From positions 1-32,180 of the forward strand of contig JAJYLI010000009.1 of assembly GCA_021787855.1 (NCBI GenBank): a stretch of DNA of 32,180 nt, given 5' to 3'. The notes below the pieces were generated by a model. The model was given only the letters and a program-made list of their open reading frames with translations, did no database searches and was not told the origin of the DNA. How positions within the stretch are numbered: the first letter of the stretch is position 1; the number at the start of each line of letters is the position of its first letter. Below, one piece after another: positions 7,955 to 20,346 of this stretch. The position numbers and the translations under genes are program-made. The DNA comes from a bacterium (GTDB lineage: Bacteria > Gemmatimonadota > Gemmatimonadetes > Gemmatimonadales > JACORV01).

Positions 7955-8004
7955 CGTGGCGATTTGCGGCGTATTGCGGCCACGTTAAACCTCCGCTAAA
8001 AAGC
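7955..8004 (+). promoter_or_regulatory. SAM-II (SAM-alpha) riboswitch, metH leader
   Basis: The fold and conserved bases match the SAM-II class. P1 is CGTGGC (7955-7960) with GCCACG (7979-7984). Its loop reads GATTTGCGGCGTATTGC (7961-7977), containing the conserved GATTT and GTATTGC, and the 3' arm is GTTAAAC followed by the hallmark GCTAAAAAG (7995-8003), which closes the pseudoknot in this class. SAM-II elements bind S-adenosylmethionine and turn off methionine-synthesis genes, and the next gene is metH, which fits. A TAACTT at 7932-7937 is a possible -10 element for the leader. The known class usually hides the ribosome binding site; here a terminator-like hairpin follows at once. Identified from memory of the consensus, not by a covariance search. 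Confidence 0.85.
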
Positions 8005-8006
8005 CG

Positions 8007-8041
8007 GCCCGGTGGTGCCAGCTTTGGCGCCGCCGGGCTTT
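8007..8041 (+). terminator. Terminator-like hairpin in the metH leader
   Basis: GCCCGGTGGTGCCA (8007-8020) pairs over 14 bp, two of them G-U, with TGGCGCCGCCGGGC (8025-8038) around a GCTT loop, followed by TTT. It lies three bases after the riboswitch 3' element and 20 bases before the metH start, so it could act as an attenuator under riboswitch control. Confidence 0.6.
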
Positions 8042-8060
8042 GACGTCCTGGAGAACCGGA

Positions 8061-13596
<5,536 letters not shown>

Positions 13597-13630
13597 CCGA
13601 GATCTCGACCGTGCGAGGCTGGTGCCCGCG

Positions 13631-13690
13631 ACTCGCCGTCCGGCAGCTGTCTCGGTAGTGGCAAGTTGGCGTCCGGCAGGTATCTTGGTG
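13631..13690. repeat. Intergenic repeat, copy C
   Basis: GTGGCAAGTTGGCGTCCGGC (13658-13677) and the following AGGTATCTTGG align with 3647-3679 (TGGCAACTTGGCGTCTGGC, then ATCTTAGG). An inverted partner CGCCGTCCGGCAG occurs at 13634-13646. It lies between the MetF-fusion gene and the pseudopilin operon. The rest of this 194-base gap shows nothing I can name. Confidence 0.55.
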
Positions 13691-13790
13691 TCGTACCAGG
13701 ACTCAGCCGGAAGAAAGCCATCGGCACGCACCTTGCCCCAGCGCACTCCTGACGATTTCCGAGCCCCCCCTCCTCCGGCCCCGAGCGCCC

Positions 13791-14246
13791 GTGGCGCCGC
13801 GCGACCACGCGCCGGCGGGCTTCACGATCTTCGAGGCGATCCTGGTGGTCATCATCGTGATGATCATCGCCGCGATGCTGATCCCGCGGTTCGGCCTGGC
13901 GATCAGTCATTCGCGCGTCAACCGGGCGGCCAACGTCATCGCGGCGGAGCTGATGCTCTCCCAGACGCTGGCCGGGAGGCAGCACGCCCCGGTCACGATC
14001 CAGATCCGGTCCGACTCGATGTTCCTCCGGATCAGCAACCCGGTCACGAACACGATTCTGCGGACCTTCTACTTCGACGCCTCGTCCGACCTGCAGCTCG
14101 ATTCGCTGGCCTCCACGCCCGCGTCCGTTCAGGTGATGCCGAACGGCCTCGTCACGCAGACGCTCGTCATCACGGTCGGCTCCCCGGCGAACTACTACCA
14201 CCAGGTCACCATGACGATGGCCGGGCAGGTGCGCATCACGAAGTGA
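13791..14246 (+). CDS. Minor pseudopilin, GspH/FimU-like
   Basis: A 151-residue type IV pilin-like protein starting at GTG 13791. The class III signal is clear: a short basic leader MAPRDHAPAG, then the processing site G|FTIFEAILVV with Glu at position 5 of the mature protein, and a single hydrophobic helix of about 20 residues. The rest is a beta-rich globular head like GspH/FimU, which cap a pseudopilus or pilus tip. After cleavage by a prepilin peptidase it would be inserted in the inner membrane and assembled. It is the first of four genes with overlapping ends, in an order matching the fimU-pilV-pilW-pilX minor pilin operon. Confidence 0.85.
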   Translation: MAPRDHAPAGFTIFEAILVVIIVMIIAAMLIPRFGLAISHSRVNRAANVIAAELMLSQTLAGRQHAPVTIQIRSDSMFLRISNPVTNTILRTFYFDASSDLQLDSLASTPASVQVMPNGLVTQTLVITVGSPANYYHQVTMTMAGQVRITK

Positions 14247-14629
14247 CGCGCCGGCGCTCGGGCTTCACGCTGGTCGAGATCATGATGGCGGTGGTGATCT
14301 TCTCCGTCGTGATTCTCTCCCTCGAGGGGCTGTCGTTCCGGGTGTCGCAGAGCTCGACCAGGGCCACCGACCAGGCGCTCAACATGGCGGCCCTGCTCTC
14401 CAGGGTGGACCGCGCGGCCATGACGCCCTTCGGCAGCCTGTCCACCATCGCGGCCTGCGACACCACGGTGAGCGGCCCGTACCAGGTGTACGGGTGCACC
14501 ACCGTGGACAGCATCGCGCCGCGCCTGGACAGCATCCGGATCATCGTGTGGACGACGCTCCCGGGCGCGCGGCCCGACACCATGACGATGCAGCGGGGCC
14601 AGGCGTGGGCCCCCATCCCGCTCCGATGA
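14243..14629 (+). CDS. Minor pseudopilin, PilV/GspI-like
   Basis: A 128-residue protein from a GTG that overlaps the previous stop (GTGA). The leader TRRRSG precedes FTLVEIMMAVVIFSVVI, an ideal prepilin cleavage and methylation site with Glu5, followed by a short head domain. Two cysteines in the head (AACDTT and YGCTT) could form a disulfide, as in many minor pilins. Position two in the operon and the small size suggest the PilV or GspI role in the tip complex. The downstream gene starts within its stop codon. Confidence 0.85.
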   Translation: MTRRRSGFTLVEIMMAVVIFSVVILSLEGLSFRVSQSSTRATDQALNMAALLSRVDRAAMTPFGSLSTIAACDTTVSGPYQVYGCTTVDSIAPRLDSIRIIVWTTLPGARPDTMTMQRGQAWAPIPLR

Positions 14630-15483
14630 GGCGGCGCGCCACGCGGGGCTTCGTCCTCGCGGAGCTGCTGGTGGCGCTGGTGATCGCGGCCATCATCGGC
14701 GCGGCGCTGGTGGAGCTCGTGGTCTCGCAATCCCGCCTGGTCGCGCTCCAGGGCACCATCATGCAGGCGCGAGGCGGCGCGCGGGCGGCGCTCAACGTGA
14801 TGAGCGCGGACCTGCGGATGGTGGGCGACAGCGGGCTGCTGGCCGCGACCCCGGAGTCGGTCACGGTGCGGGTCCCCTACGCGTTCGGCGTGGCGTGCCG
14901 CGCGATCTCGTTCGCGAACCTGCGCGCCGTGGGCCTGCTGCCCGCGGACTCGGCGTCGTACTTCTCCGCCACGATGAGCGGCTACGCGTGGCGTACCGCG
15001 ACGGGGGGATACGCCTTCGACGACGGCGCGACCGTGGTGAGCCAGAGCGCTCCGCAGAGCCGCTGCAACGCCAGCGGCTCCGCGCCGGCCGTCACCACCC
15101 TCACGGCCACGGGCTGGTCCGCCCGCGTCATCTACGTCACGCCCGCCGACACCATGCCGCAGGGGGCGGTGATGTACCTGTATCAGGACCTGCGCTACGC
15201 CTTCGCCCCCTCGAGCCAGCTCCCCGGACGGATCGCCCTGTGGCGGACGGTGCTGTCCACGGGTCAGCGGAGCGAGCTGGTGGCCCCGTTCGATTCCACC
15301 ACCGGCTTCGAGTTCCTCGTGGGCTCGGCGCTCACGCTGACGGCCACGCCGCCGGCCGACCTCGGCACCGTCCGCGGCCTGCGGCTGAACCTGATATCGC
15401 AGAGCGAGACGCCGCCGGAAGGGCGCAGCGCGTACACGTCGTTCGACCTCACGACCGATGTGCTGTTCCGCAACCACTCGTAG
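14626..15483 (+). CDS. Minor pseudopilin, PilW/GspJ-like
   Basis: A 285-residue protein that begins at ATG 14626, sharing bases with the previous stop (ATGA). The leader MRRRATRG is cut before FVLAELLVALVIAAIIG, again with Glu5 and a long hydrophobic helix. The large head with Asn/Asp/Thr-rich beta segments and the segment RLVALQGTIMQARGGARAALNVMSADLRMVG is typical of PilW, where this amphipathic extension continues the pilin spine. It has Cys pairs at GVACRAIS and QSRCNAS. It overlaps the following gene by 26 bases, consistent with one polycistronic message. Confidence 0.85.
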   Translation: MRRRATRGFVLAELLVALVIAAIIGAALVELVVSQSRLVALQGTIMQARGGARAALNVMSADLRMVGDSGLLAATPESVTVRVPYAFGVACRAISFANLRAVGLLPADSASYFSATMSGYAWRTATGGYAFDDGATVVSQSAPQSRCNASGSAPAVTTLTATGWSARVIYVTPADTMPQGAVMYLYQDLRYAFAPSSQLPGRIALWRTVLSTGQRSELVAPFDSTTGFEFLVGSALTLTATPPADLGTVRGLRLNLISQSETPPEGRSAYTSFDLTTDVLFRNHS

Positions 15484-16495
15484 CGCCGCCGCTCGCCGCG
15501 GCTTCGTGCTCGCCACCACGCTGCTGGTGACGACGCTGCTCACGGTCATGCTGGCGGCCTCGTTCCTGCTGGTGTCGGCCGAACAGCGCACCACGGACAA
15601 CTCCTTCGGCGCCGCCAGGGCGCTCGCCATCGCCGAGGCCGGCCTGCAGAGCTACTTCTCGATGATTCGCGGGCTCAGGGACACGACGCGCAGCGCCGAC
15701 TCGGTGCGGATCACCGTCGGAAACGGCTACGCCGACGTCGTGGCCCAGCGATTGCACGGGTTCGGCTCCACGGGGGCCGATTCGCTGTCGCTGTGGGTGG
15801 TGCGCTCCCGGGGCGTGGACCTGACCAACGTGCTGTCGGGCCAGGTCCAGGGCACCCGCTCCATCGCCCAGTTCGCGGAGCTGAGCCCGGTCGTGCCGAT
15901 CCACGCGGCGCTGCTGGCCGCCAATCCCGTCTATGTGAACGACGGCAGGCTGCTGAACGGGGACGATGCGTGCAGCACGAATCAACCGGTGTACGGGCTC
16001 ACCACCGCCGCCGGAGACTATGCCGTGAACAGTCACAGCGGGGCGCTGGGGCAGCTCGGTATCCAGACGCTGTCATCCCGAACCGCCGTCCTCGACACGG
16101 CGCACGTGGACTGGACGCAGGTTGTCGGCGCCGGCTTCACGGCCGACTCCGTGCAGATCGCGGCCGGGGACTACACGCTGCCGGGATCCGGCGCCGGTCT
16201 CCTGGTGGTGAAGGGAAACCTGACGGTGCCGGGGAACGGCGGCTGGAACGGCGTGATCCTGGTCGGCGGCTGGCTCCGGACACAGACGGCCAACCGCCGA
16301 TCGGCGAACTACCTGATCAGCGGGGCGGTGGTCACGGGTCTCAACAACCTGATCACCCCGAACTCGGTCGGGCCCGACAGCCTGACGGGAAGCGGGGCCG
16401 GCAACAGCAACGGCATCCGCTGGAGCCGCTGCGACGCGCCGCTCACGCTCACCCCCCTGGCCAACGCCTGGGTGGACACCTGGAGCACCTACTGA
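15458..16495 (+). CDS. PilX/GspK-like minor pseudopilin with long head
   Basis: A 345-residue protein with an N-terminal basic leader MCCSATTRSAAARRG, then FVLATTLLVTTLLTVMLAAS. The Glu5 of ordinary pilins is replaced by Thr, as in GspK-type proteins, which occupy the very tip and do not need to pair with a subunit ahead. The next segment NSFGAARALAIAEAGLQSYF is typical of PilX N-terminal domains. The head is longer than classical PilX (about 200 residues): after residue 200 there is a repetitive Gly/Asn-rich part (AAGDYTLPGSGAGLLVVKGNLTV...) that looks beta-helical. The start at 15458 overlaps pilW by 26 bases; no later in-frame start keeps the leader. No PilY1 adhesin follows. Confidence 0.8.
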   Translation: MCCSATTRSAAARRGFVLATTLLVTTLLTVMLAASFLLVSAEQRTTDNSFGAARALAIAEAGLQSYFSMIRGLRDTTRSADSVRITVGNGYADVVAQRLHGFGSTGADSLSLWVVRSRGVDLTNVLSGQVQGTRSIAQFAELSPVVPIHAALLAANPVYVNDGRLLNGDDACSTNQPVYGLTTAAGDYAVNSHSGALGQLGIQTLSSRTAVLDTAHVDWTQVVGAGFTADSVQIAAGDYTLPGSGAGLLVVKGNLTVPGNGGWNGVILVGGWLRTQTANRRSANYLISGAVVTGLNNLITPNSVGPDSLTGSGAGNSNGIRWSRCDAPLTLTPLANAWVDTWSTY

Positions 16496-16497
16496 GC

Positions 16498-16516
16498 GCC
16501 GGGCGCCACGCCCGGC
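16498..16516 (+). terminator. Short hairpin after the pseudopilin operon
   Basis: GCCGGGCG (16498-16505) pairs with CGCCCGGC (16509-16516) around a 3-base loop, three bases after the stop of the last pseudopilin gene. No T-run follows, so termination strength is uncertain. Confidence 0.45.
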
Positions 16517-16538
16517 CCACGATGGGAGCCAGTACGCC

Positions 16539-17705
16539 ATGAGCATCATCTCGCCCGCCACCGCCACCCCGCTCACCGTGCTGACCGAGGAAGAGGAGAT
16601 GTTCCGCGGCGCGGTCCGCGACTTCGCCGAGGAGAAGGTGCGCCCGCTCTCGCACGAGATGGACGAGAAGGGCGCGCTCGACACGTCGCTGATCCCGCAG
16701 TGCTTCGAGCTGGGGCTGATGGGCATCGAGGTCCCCGAAGGCCTCGGCGGCGCCGGCGGCAGCTTCTTCCTCGCGGTGCTCGCGGTCGAGGCGCTGTCCC
16801 GGGTGGACCCGGCGGTGGCGATCCTGGTGGACGTCCAGAACACCCTGGTCAACAACTGCCTGCTGCGCTGGGCCAGCGACGAGCAGAAGAGCCGCTACCT
16901 CCCCAAGCTGGCCTCGGAGTGGGTGGGCGCCTACGCGCTCTCCGAGCCCGGCGCGGGCTCCGACGCCTTCGGGCTCGAGACCCGGGCGGAGCGGCGCGGC
17001 GACACGTGGGTGCTGAACGGCCGCAAGCTGTGGATCACCAACGGCGCCGAGGCGTCGCTGTACGTGGTGTTCGCGAACGCCGATCCGTCGCAGGGCTACA
17101 AGGGCATCACGGCGTTCATCGTCGAGCGCGGCTTCAAGGGCTTCTCCGTCGGCAAGAAGGAGAACAAGCTCGGCATCCGGGCCTCCAGCACCACCGAGCT
17201 GATCCTGGACGGGTGCGAGGTCCCCGCGGCGAACGTGCTGGGCGAGCCGGGCAAGGGCTACAAGGTCTCGATCGAGACCCTCAACGAGGGCCGGATCGGG
17301 ATCGGGGCGCAGATGATCGGCGTGGCCGGCGGCGCGCTGGCGGCCGCGACCGGCTACGCCAAGGAGCGCAGGCAGTTCGGCAAGCCCATCGCGGACTTCC
17401 AGGGCGTGCAGTTCCAGCTCGCCCAGGCCGCCACGGAGCTGGAGGCGGCGCGGCTGATGGTCTATAACGCCGCCCGGCTCAAGGACGCCGGGCAGGCCTT
17501 CACCCAGCAGGCGGCGATGGCCAAGCTGTTCAGCTCGCAGGTGGCCGAGCGGGTCACGTCGCTGTGCGTGGAGCTGCTGGGGGGCTACGGGTACACCAAG
17601 GAGTACCCGGTCGAGAAGTACTATCGCGACGCCAAGATCGGGACGATCTACGAGGGCACCAGCAACATGCAGCTCCAGACCATCGCCAAGCTGCTGCTCA
17701 AGTAG
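16539..17705 (+). CDS. Acyl-CoA dehydrogenase, short/branched-chain type
   Basis: A 388-residue FAD enzyme with all ACAD hallmarks: YALSEPGAGSDA (FAD and substrate contact), KLWITNGAEA, GRIGIGAQMIG, KERRQFGKPIADFQG and the catalytic base Glu372 in GTIYEGTSNMQ. The middle (GKKENKLGIRASSTTELILDGCEVP) and the end are close in memory to the short/branched-chain acyl-CoA dehydrogenase ACADSB, so likely substrates are 2-methylbutyryl-CoA, isobutyryl-CoA or butyryl-CoA, as in isoleucine/valine breakdown. It passes electrons to ETF. GGGAG lies ten bases before the ATG. It stands alone between two hairpins rather than in a beta-oxidation operon. Confidence 0.9.
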   Translation: MSIISPATATPLTVLTEEEEMFRGAVRDFAEEKVRPLSHEMDEKGALDTSLIPQCFELGLMGIEVPEGLGGAGGSFFLAVLAVEALSRVDPAVAILVDVQNTLVNNCLLRWASDEQKSRYLPKLASEWVGAYALSEPGAGSDAFGLETRAERRGDTWVLNGRKLWITNGAEASLYVVFANADPSQGYKGITAFIVERGFKGFSVGKKENKLGIRASSTTELILDGCEVPAANVLGEPGKGYKVSIETLNEGRIGIGAQMIGVAGGALAAATGYAKERRQFGKPIADFQGVQFQLAQAATELEAARLMVYNAARLKDAGQAFTQQAAMAKLFSSQVAERVTSLCVELLGGYGYTKEYPVEKYYRDAKIGTIYEGTSNMQLQTIAKLLLK

Positions 17706-17746
17706 CCGCCGGCCCTCCCGCCGCCGTTGACCGCGGCGGCCGGCGG
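17706..17746 (+). terminator. GC-rich hairpin after the acyl-CoA dehydrogenase
   Basis: CCGCCGGCC (17706-17714) pairs with GGCCGGCGG (17738-17746), with an inner CCGCCG/CGGCGG stem, directly after the stop codon and just before TAACTTT. The right half overlaps the promoter candidate for the next gene. Confidence 0.5.
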
Positions 17747-17754
17747 GCTAACTT
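17727..17754 (+). promoter_or_regulatory. Promoter for the deoxyhypusine-synthase-like gene
   Basis: TTGACC (17727-17732), 16-base spacing, TAACTT (17749-17754). Transcription would begin around 17761, just before the outer stem of the structured leader. It is embedded in the preceding terminator-like inverted repeat. Confidence 0.45.
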
Positions 17755-17763
17755 TGCTGGTGA

Positions 17764-17825
17764 ACAAGCCACCCACCCGCGCGATGGCGGTCCGGCCCGG
17801 ACCGTAGCCGGGCCGGGTGGCTTGT
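17764..17825 (+). promoter_or_regulatory. Structured 5' leader, candidate regulatory RNA
   Basis: An 11-bp perfect outer stem, ACAAGCCACCC (17764-17774) with GGGTGGCTTGT (17815-17825), encloses a small CCGC/GCGG hairpin (17777-17790) and GGCCCGG (17794-17800) paired with CCGGGCC (17808-17814). The latter competes with GGTCCG/CGGACC (17789-17803). The outer stem ends eight bases before the GGGAGGG ribosome binding site at 17833-17839. I do not recognise it as a known riboswitch. Confidence 0.5.
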
Positions 17826-17844
17826 CCGTTCCGGGAGGGATGCC

Positions 17845-18906
17845 ATGGCCGAGGCGAAGAAGAGCGACTTCCTCAAGACACCGGTCGCGCACATTGACAT
17901 CAAGCAGCACGACGTGCGGCCGCTGGTGGACGCCATGGCCCAGATGGCGTTCCAGGCGCGGAACCTGGGGCGCGCGGCGCGGATCTACGACACCATGCTC
18001 GCCGACACGGAGTGTTCGGTGATCGTGTGCCTGGCGGGCTCGCTGTGCTCGGCGGGGCTCCGGGACGTGTTCGTGGACCTGATCGAGCACCGCATGGCGG
18101 ACGCGATCGTCTCGACCGGCGCGAACATCGTGGACCAGGACTTCTTCGAGGCCCTGGGCTTCCGGCACTGGCGGGGCGAGATCCGGGTGGACGACGACCA
18201 GCTCCGCCGCCTGGCGATTGACCGCATCTACGACACCTTCATTGACGAGGACGAGCTCAGGGTCTGCGACGAGACGGTGGGCCACATCGCCGACCGGATG
18301 CTCGCCGCCGGCGGGCCCCGGGCCGTCAGCTCGCGCGAGTTCCTGCGGGAGATGGGGGCGTGGCTGGAGAAGGAGCGCCCCGGCACGCGGTCCATCGTCT
18401 CGGCCGCCTACCGGGCCGGCGTGCCGATCTTCGTGCCGGCGTTCTCCGACTGTTCCGCCGGCTTCGGGCTGGTGCACCACCAGACCCGGCACCCCGACGG
18501 CTACATCGCGATGGATTCGGCCGCCGACTTCCGGGAGCTGACGCAGCTCAAGCTCGCGGCCGGCGCGACCGGCCTGCTCATGATCGGCGGCGGCGTGCCC
18601 AAGAACTTCGCCCAGGACATCGTCGTCGCCGCGGAGGTGCTCGGCCACGACGTGGAGATGCACCGCTACGCCATCCAGATCACCGTCGCCGACGAGCGCG
18701 ACGGCGCCCTCTCCGGCTCGACCCTGCGCGAGGCCAACTCCTGGGGCAAGGTCAAGCAGGGCGAGGAGCAGATGGTGTACGCCGAGGCCACCGTCGCGCT
18801 CCCGCTGGTGGCGGGATACGCGTTCCACAAGGGCGCGTGGCGGGCGCGGAGCGAGAAGCGGTACGCGAAGCTGTACGCCGCCGAGGCCGCCAAGTCGGGA
18901 GACTAG
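17845..18906 (+). CDS. Deoxyhypusine synthase-like protein
   Basis: A 353-residue member of the deoxyhypusine synthase superfamily. The imine-forming lysine is present as Lys302 in NSWGKVKQG, matching the SWGK of eukaryotic and archaeal enzymes. NAD-binding segments SLCSAGLRD (about 66-74), STGANIVDQDF (90-100) and MIGGGVPKNF (246-255) are intact. Bacteria lack eIF5A, so bacterial homologues are thought to use small polyamines instead; homospermidine-synthase-like or related aminobutyl transfer is the likely reaction, but the acceptor is not readable. GGGAGGG lies five bases before the ATG; an out-of-frame ATG at 17840 falls within that spacer. It is monocistronic, with a structured leader upstream and a convergent terminator after it. 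Confidence 0.85.
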   Translation: MAEAKKSDFLKTPVAHIDIKQHDVRPLVDAMAQMAFQARNLGRAARIYDTMLADTECSVIVCLAGSLCSAGLRDVFVDLIEHRMADAIVSTGANIVDQDFFEALGFRHWRGEIRVDDDQLRRLAIDRIYDTFIDEDELRVCDETVGHIADRMLAAGGPRAVSSREFLREMGAWLEKERPGTRSIVSAAYRAGVPIFVPAFSDCSAGFGLVHHQTRHPDGYIAMDSAADFRELTQLKLAAGATGLLMIGGGVPKNFAQDIVVAAEVLGHDVEMHRYAIQITVADERDGALSGSTLREANSWGKVKQGEEQMVYAEATVALPLVAGYAFHKGAWRARSEKRYAKLYAAEAAKSGD

Positions 18907-18929
18907 AGGCGGGAGGCGACAGAGGAGCT

Positions 18930-18979
18930 GCGAGACGCCGTGGCGCGGGCGATGCCGAGGTGCTTCCTCGGCGTCTCGC
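18930..18979. terminator. Inverted-repeat terminator between convergent genes
   Basis: GCGAGACGCC (18930-18939) is the exact complement of GGCGTCTCGC (18970-18979), and an inner GCCGAGG/CCTCGGC hairpin (18954-18972) with a TGCTT loop shares bases with the right arm. It sits between the deoxyhypusine-synthase-like stop and the stop of the leftward metallophosphoesterase gene. No T-run. Confidence 0.6.
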
Positions 18980-18982
18980 GAC

Positions 18983-20188
18983 TCACCTGCCGCTCGCATC
19001 CCTGATCGCTGTCTTCTCCCCACGCCGCAGGGTGATCACCGCGACTTCGGCGGCGTGTCCCAGCCGGAACGGGATGCCCCAGTAGTTGGTGCCGGGGTGG
19101 ATGTAGAGCGCGCTGGCGCCGCGCACGTGCGCGCCCATCGCCAGCTCCAGGAACGGGCTCGCCAGGCACCAGCCCCGGCGCGGGAAGCCGAGCTGGCCCC
19201 AGTGCGTGTGCCCGCTCAGCGTGAGCGGCACCCCGCGCTCGGCCAGCGCGGGCCACAGCGCCGGGTTGTGCGCCAGGGCCAGGACGAACCGGCCGTCACT
19301 CACGCCGGCGAGGGCGCGGGCGATGTCCGGCCCGGGGTCGCCGTCCCGCCCGCCGGCGGGGTCGCCGGTGCCGACCACGGCCAGGGCGTTGCCGTTGACC
19401 GAGACCGTCGCCGCCCGGTTCACCAGCAGGGTCAGGGGTAGCCGCTCCAGCCGCTCGCGCAGCTCCTTCCAGCCGGAGTACACCTCGTGGTTACCGGGGA
19501 TGGCGAACACGCCCAGGGGCGCGCGCAGGGCGCCCAGGGCGGCGGCGTAGTGGTCCACGTCGCGCGGGAAGTCGTCCACCAGGTCGCCGGTGACGGCGAT
19601 GAGGTCGGGCCGCGCGGCGTTCACGGCCGCCGCCACGCGGGCCAGGAAGCGCCGCGACGTGTGCGGCCCCACGTGGAGGTCGGAGAGCTGCGCCACGGTG
19701 AAGCCGTCCAGCCACGCCGGGAGGGCGGGCAGCACGGCCACGAGCCGCCGGGTCTCGAGCCGCCGGCTGCCGAGGTAGCCGGCCAGCCAGAGCGCCGCGA
19801 GCAGCGCCGCGCCGAGCGCCAGTGCCCAGCGGCCCGCCGGGCCGGCCGCGCCGAACGGGGCGCCCGCGAGCGCGGCGACGGCCGCGAGCGGCGCCAGGAG
19901 CAGCACCGAGAACTGCGCGTACCACAGCGGGCGGAACACCAGCACCCGGACCAGCGAGCCCGGGTACCAGCGGCGCGCCCGGGTCAGGATGAAGGTGCCC
20001 AGCGGCGCCGCGGTGAACAGCAGCCACGCGGCCAGGGCGAACCACCCGCCGCCGGGCAGCGCCGGCGCGGCCACGGCACCTACCACGAGCCAGCAGGCGG
20101 TGAGGATGGCGAGGACGCGGGCGACGAACACGGCGACGCCGCGGCGGCGGCGCCGCGCGGGCGCCGCCACTCCGGTTTCGGGACTCAC
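18983..20188 (-). CDS. Membrane-anchored metallophosphoesterase (YaeI-like)
   Basis: About 401 residues from the GTG at 20188. Four hydrophobic segments (about residues 17-42, 47-70, 80-108 and 120-138) anchor the protein, followed by a calcineurin-like phosphoesterase domain with the full metal set: LSDLHVGP (Asp170, His172), TGDLVDD, IPGNHEVYSG, LALAHNP and SGHTHWGQ. YaeI-type relatives act on lipid A precursors or other membrane phospho-esters, but the substrate here is inferred only. Upstream of the GTG the minus strand has TAGATT eight bases away and no ribosome binding site, suggesting a leaderless message. A start 19 codons further up (20245) is open but would run through that -10. It is divergent from the peptidase gene. 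Confidence 0.85.
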   Translation of the reverse strand: MSPETGVAAPARRRRRGVAVFVARVLAILTACWLVVGAVAAPALPGGGWFALAAWLLFTAAPLGTFILTRARRWYPGSLVRVLVFRPLWYAQFSVLLLAPLAAVAALAGAPFGAAGPAGRWALALGAALLAALWLAGYLGSRRLETRRLVAVLPALPAWLDGFTVAQLSDLHVGPHTSRRFLARVAAAVNAARPDLIAVTGDLVDDFPRDVDHYAAALGALRAPLGVFAIPGNHEVYSGWKELRERLERLPLTLLVNRAATVSVNGNALAVVGTGDPAGGRDGDPGPDIARALAGVSDGRFVLALAHNPALWPALAERGVPLTLSGHTHWGQLGFPRRGWCLASPFLELAMGAHVRGASALYIHPGTNYWGIPFRLGHAAEVAVITLRRGEKTAIRDASGR

Positions 20189-20196
20189 GGGGTTGA

Positions 20197-20202
20197 AATC
20201 TA
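20197..20202 (-). promoter_or_regulatory. -10 element for the metallophosphoesterase gene
   Basis: TAGATT on the minus strand ends eight bases before the GTG start. The -35 region is weak. The spacing puts the transcription start at or next to the start codon. Confidence 0.35.
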
Positions 20203-20308
20203 CTGCCCCGGCGCCGCGGAACCGCGGCGCCGCCGGCGGCACCACTCGAGCCCGTCGTCGTCCCCGAGCCCGGTCCTCACGCCGCCACGATGCCCACCCC
20301 CGCCGCGG

Positions 20309-20337
20309 TTGAGCCCCCTCCGCGGACGGCGTACATT
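20309..20337 (+). promoter_or_regulatory. Promoter for the M28-like peptidase gene, leaderless
   Basis: TTGAGC (20309-20314), exactly 17 bases, then TACATT (20332-20337). The ATG at 20347 follows nine bases after the -10, with no ribosome binding site, so the message should have almost no 5' leader. Confidence 0.5.
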
Positions 20338-20346
20338 GGTGCGCGC

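Noticed and set aside
8040-8060. TTG at 8040 as the metH start
   Set aside because: It lies in the last bases of the terminator-like hairpin and has no ribosome binding site, while GTG 8061 has GGAGA at good spacing and gives a family-length protein.
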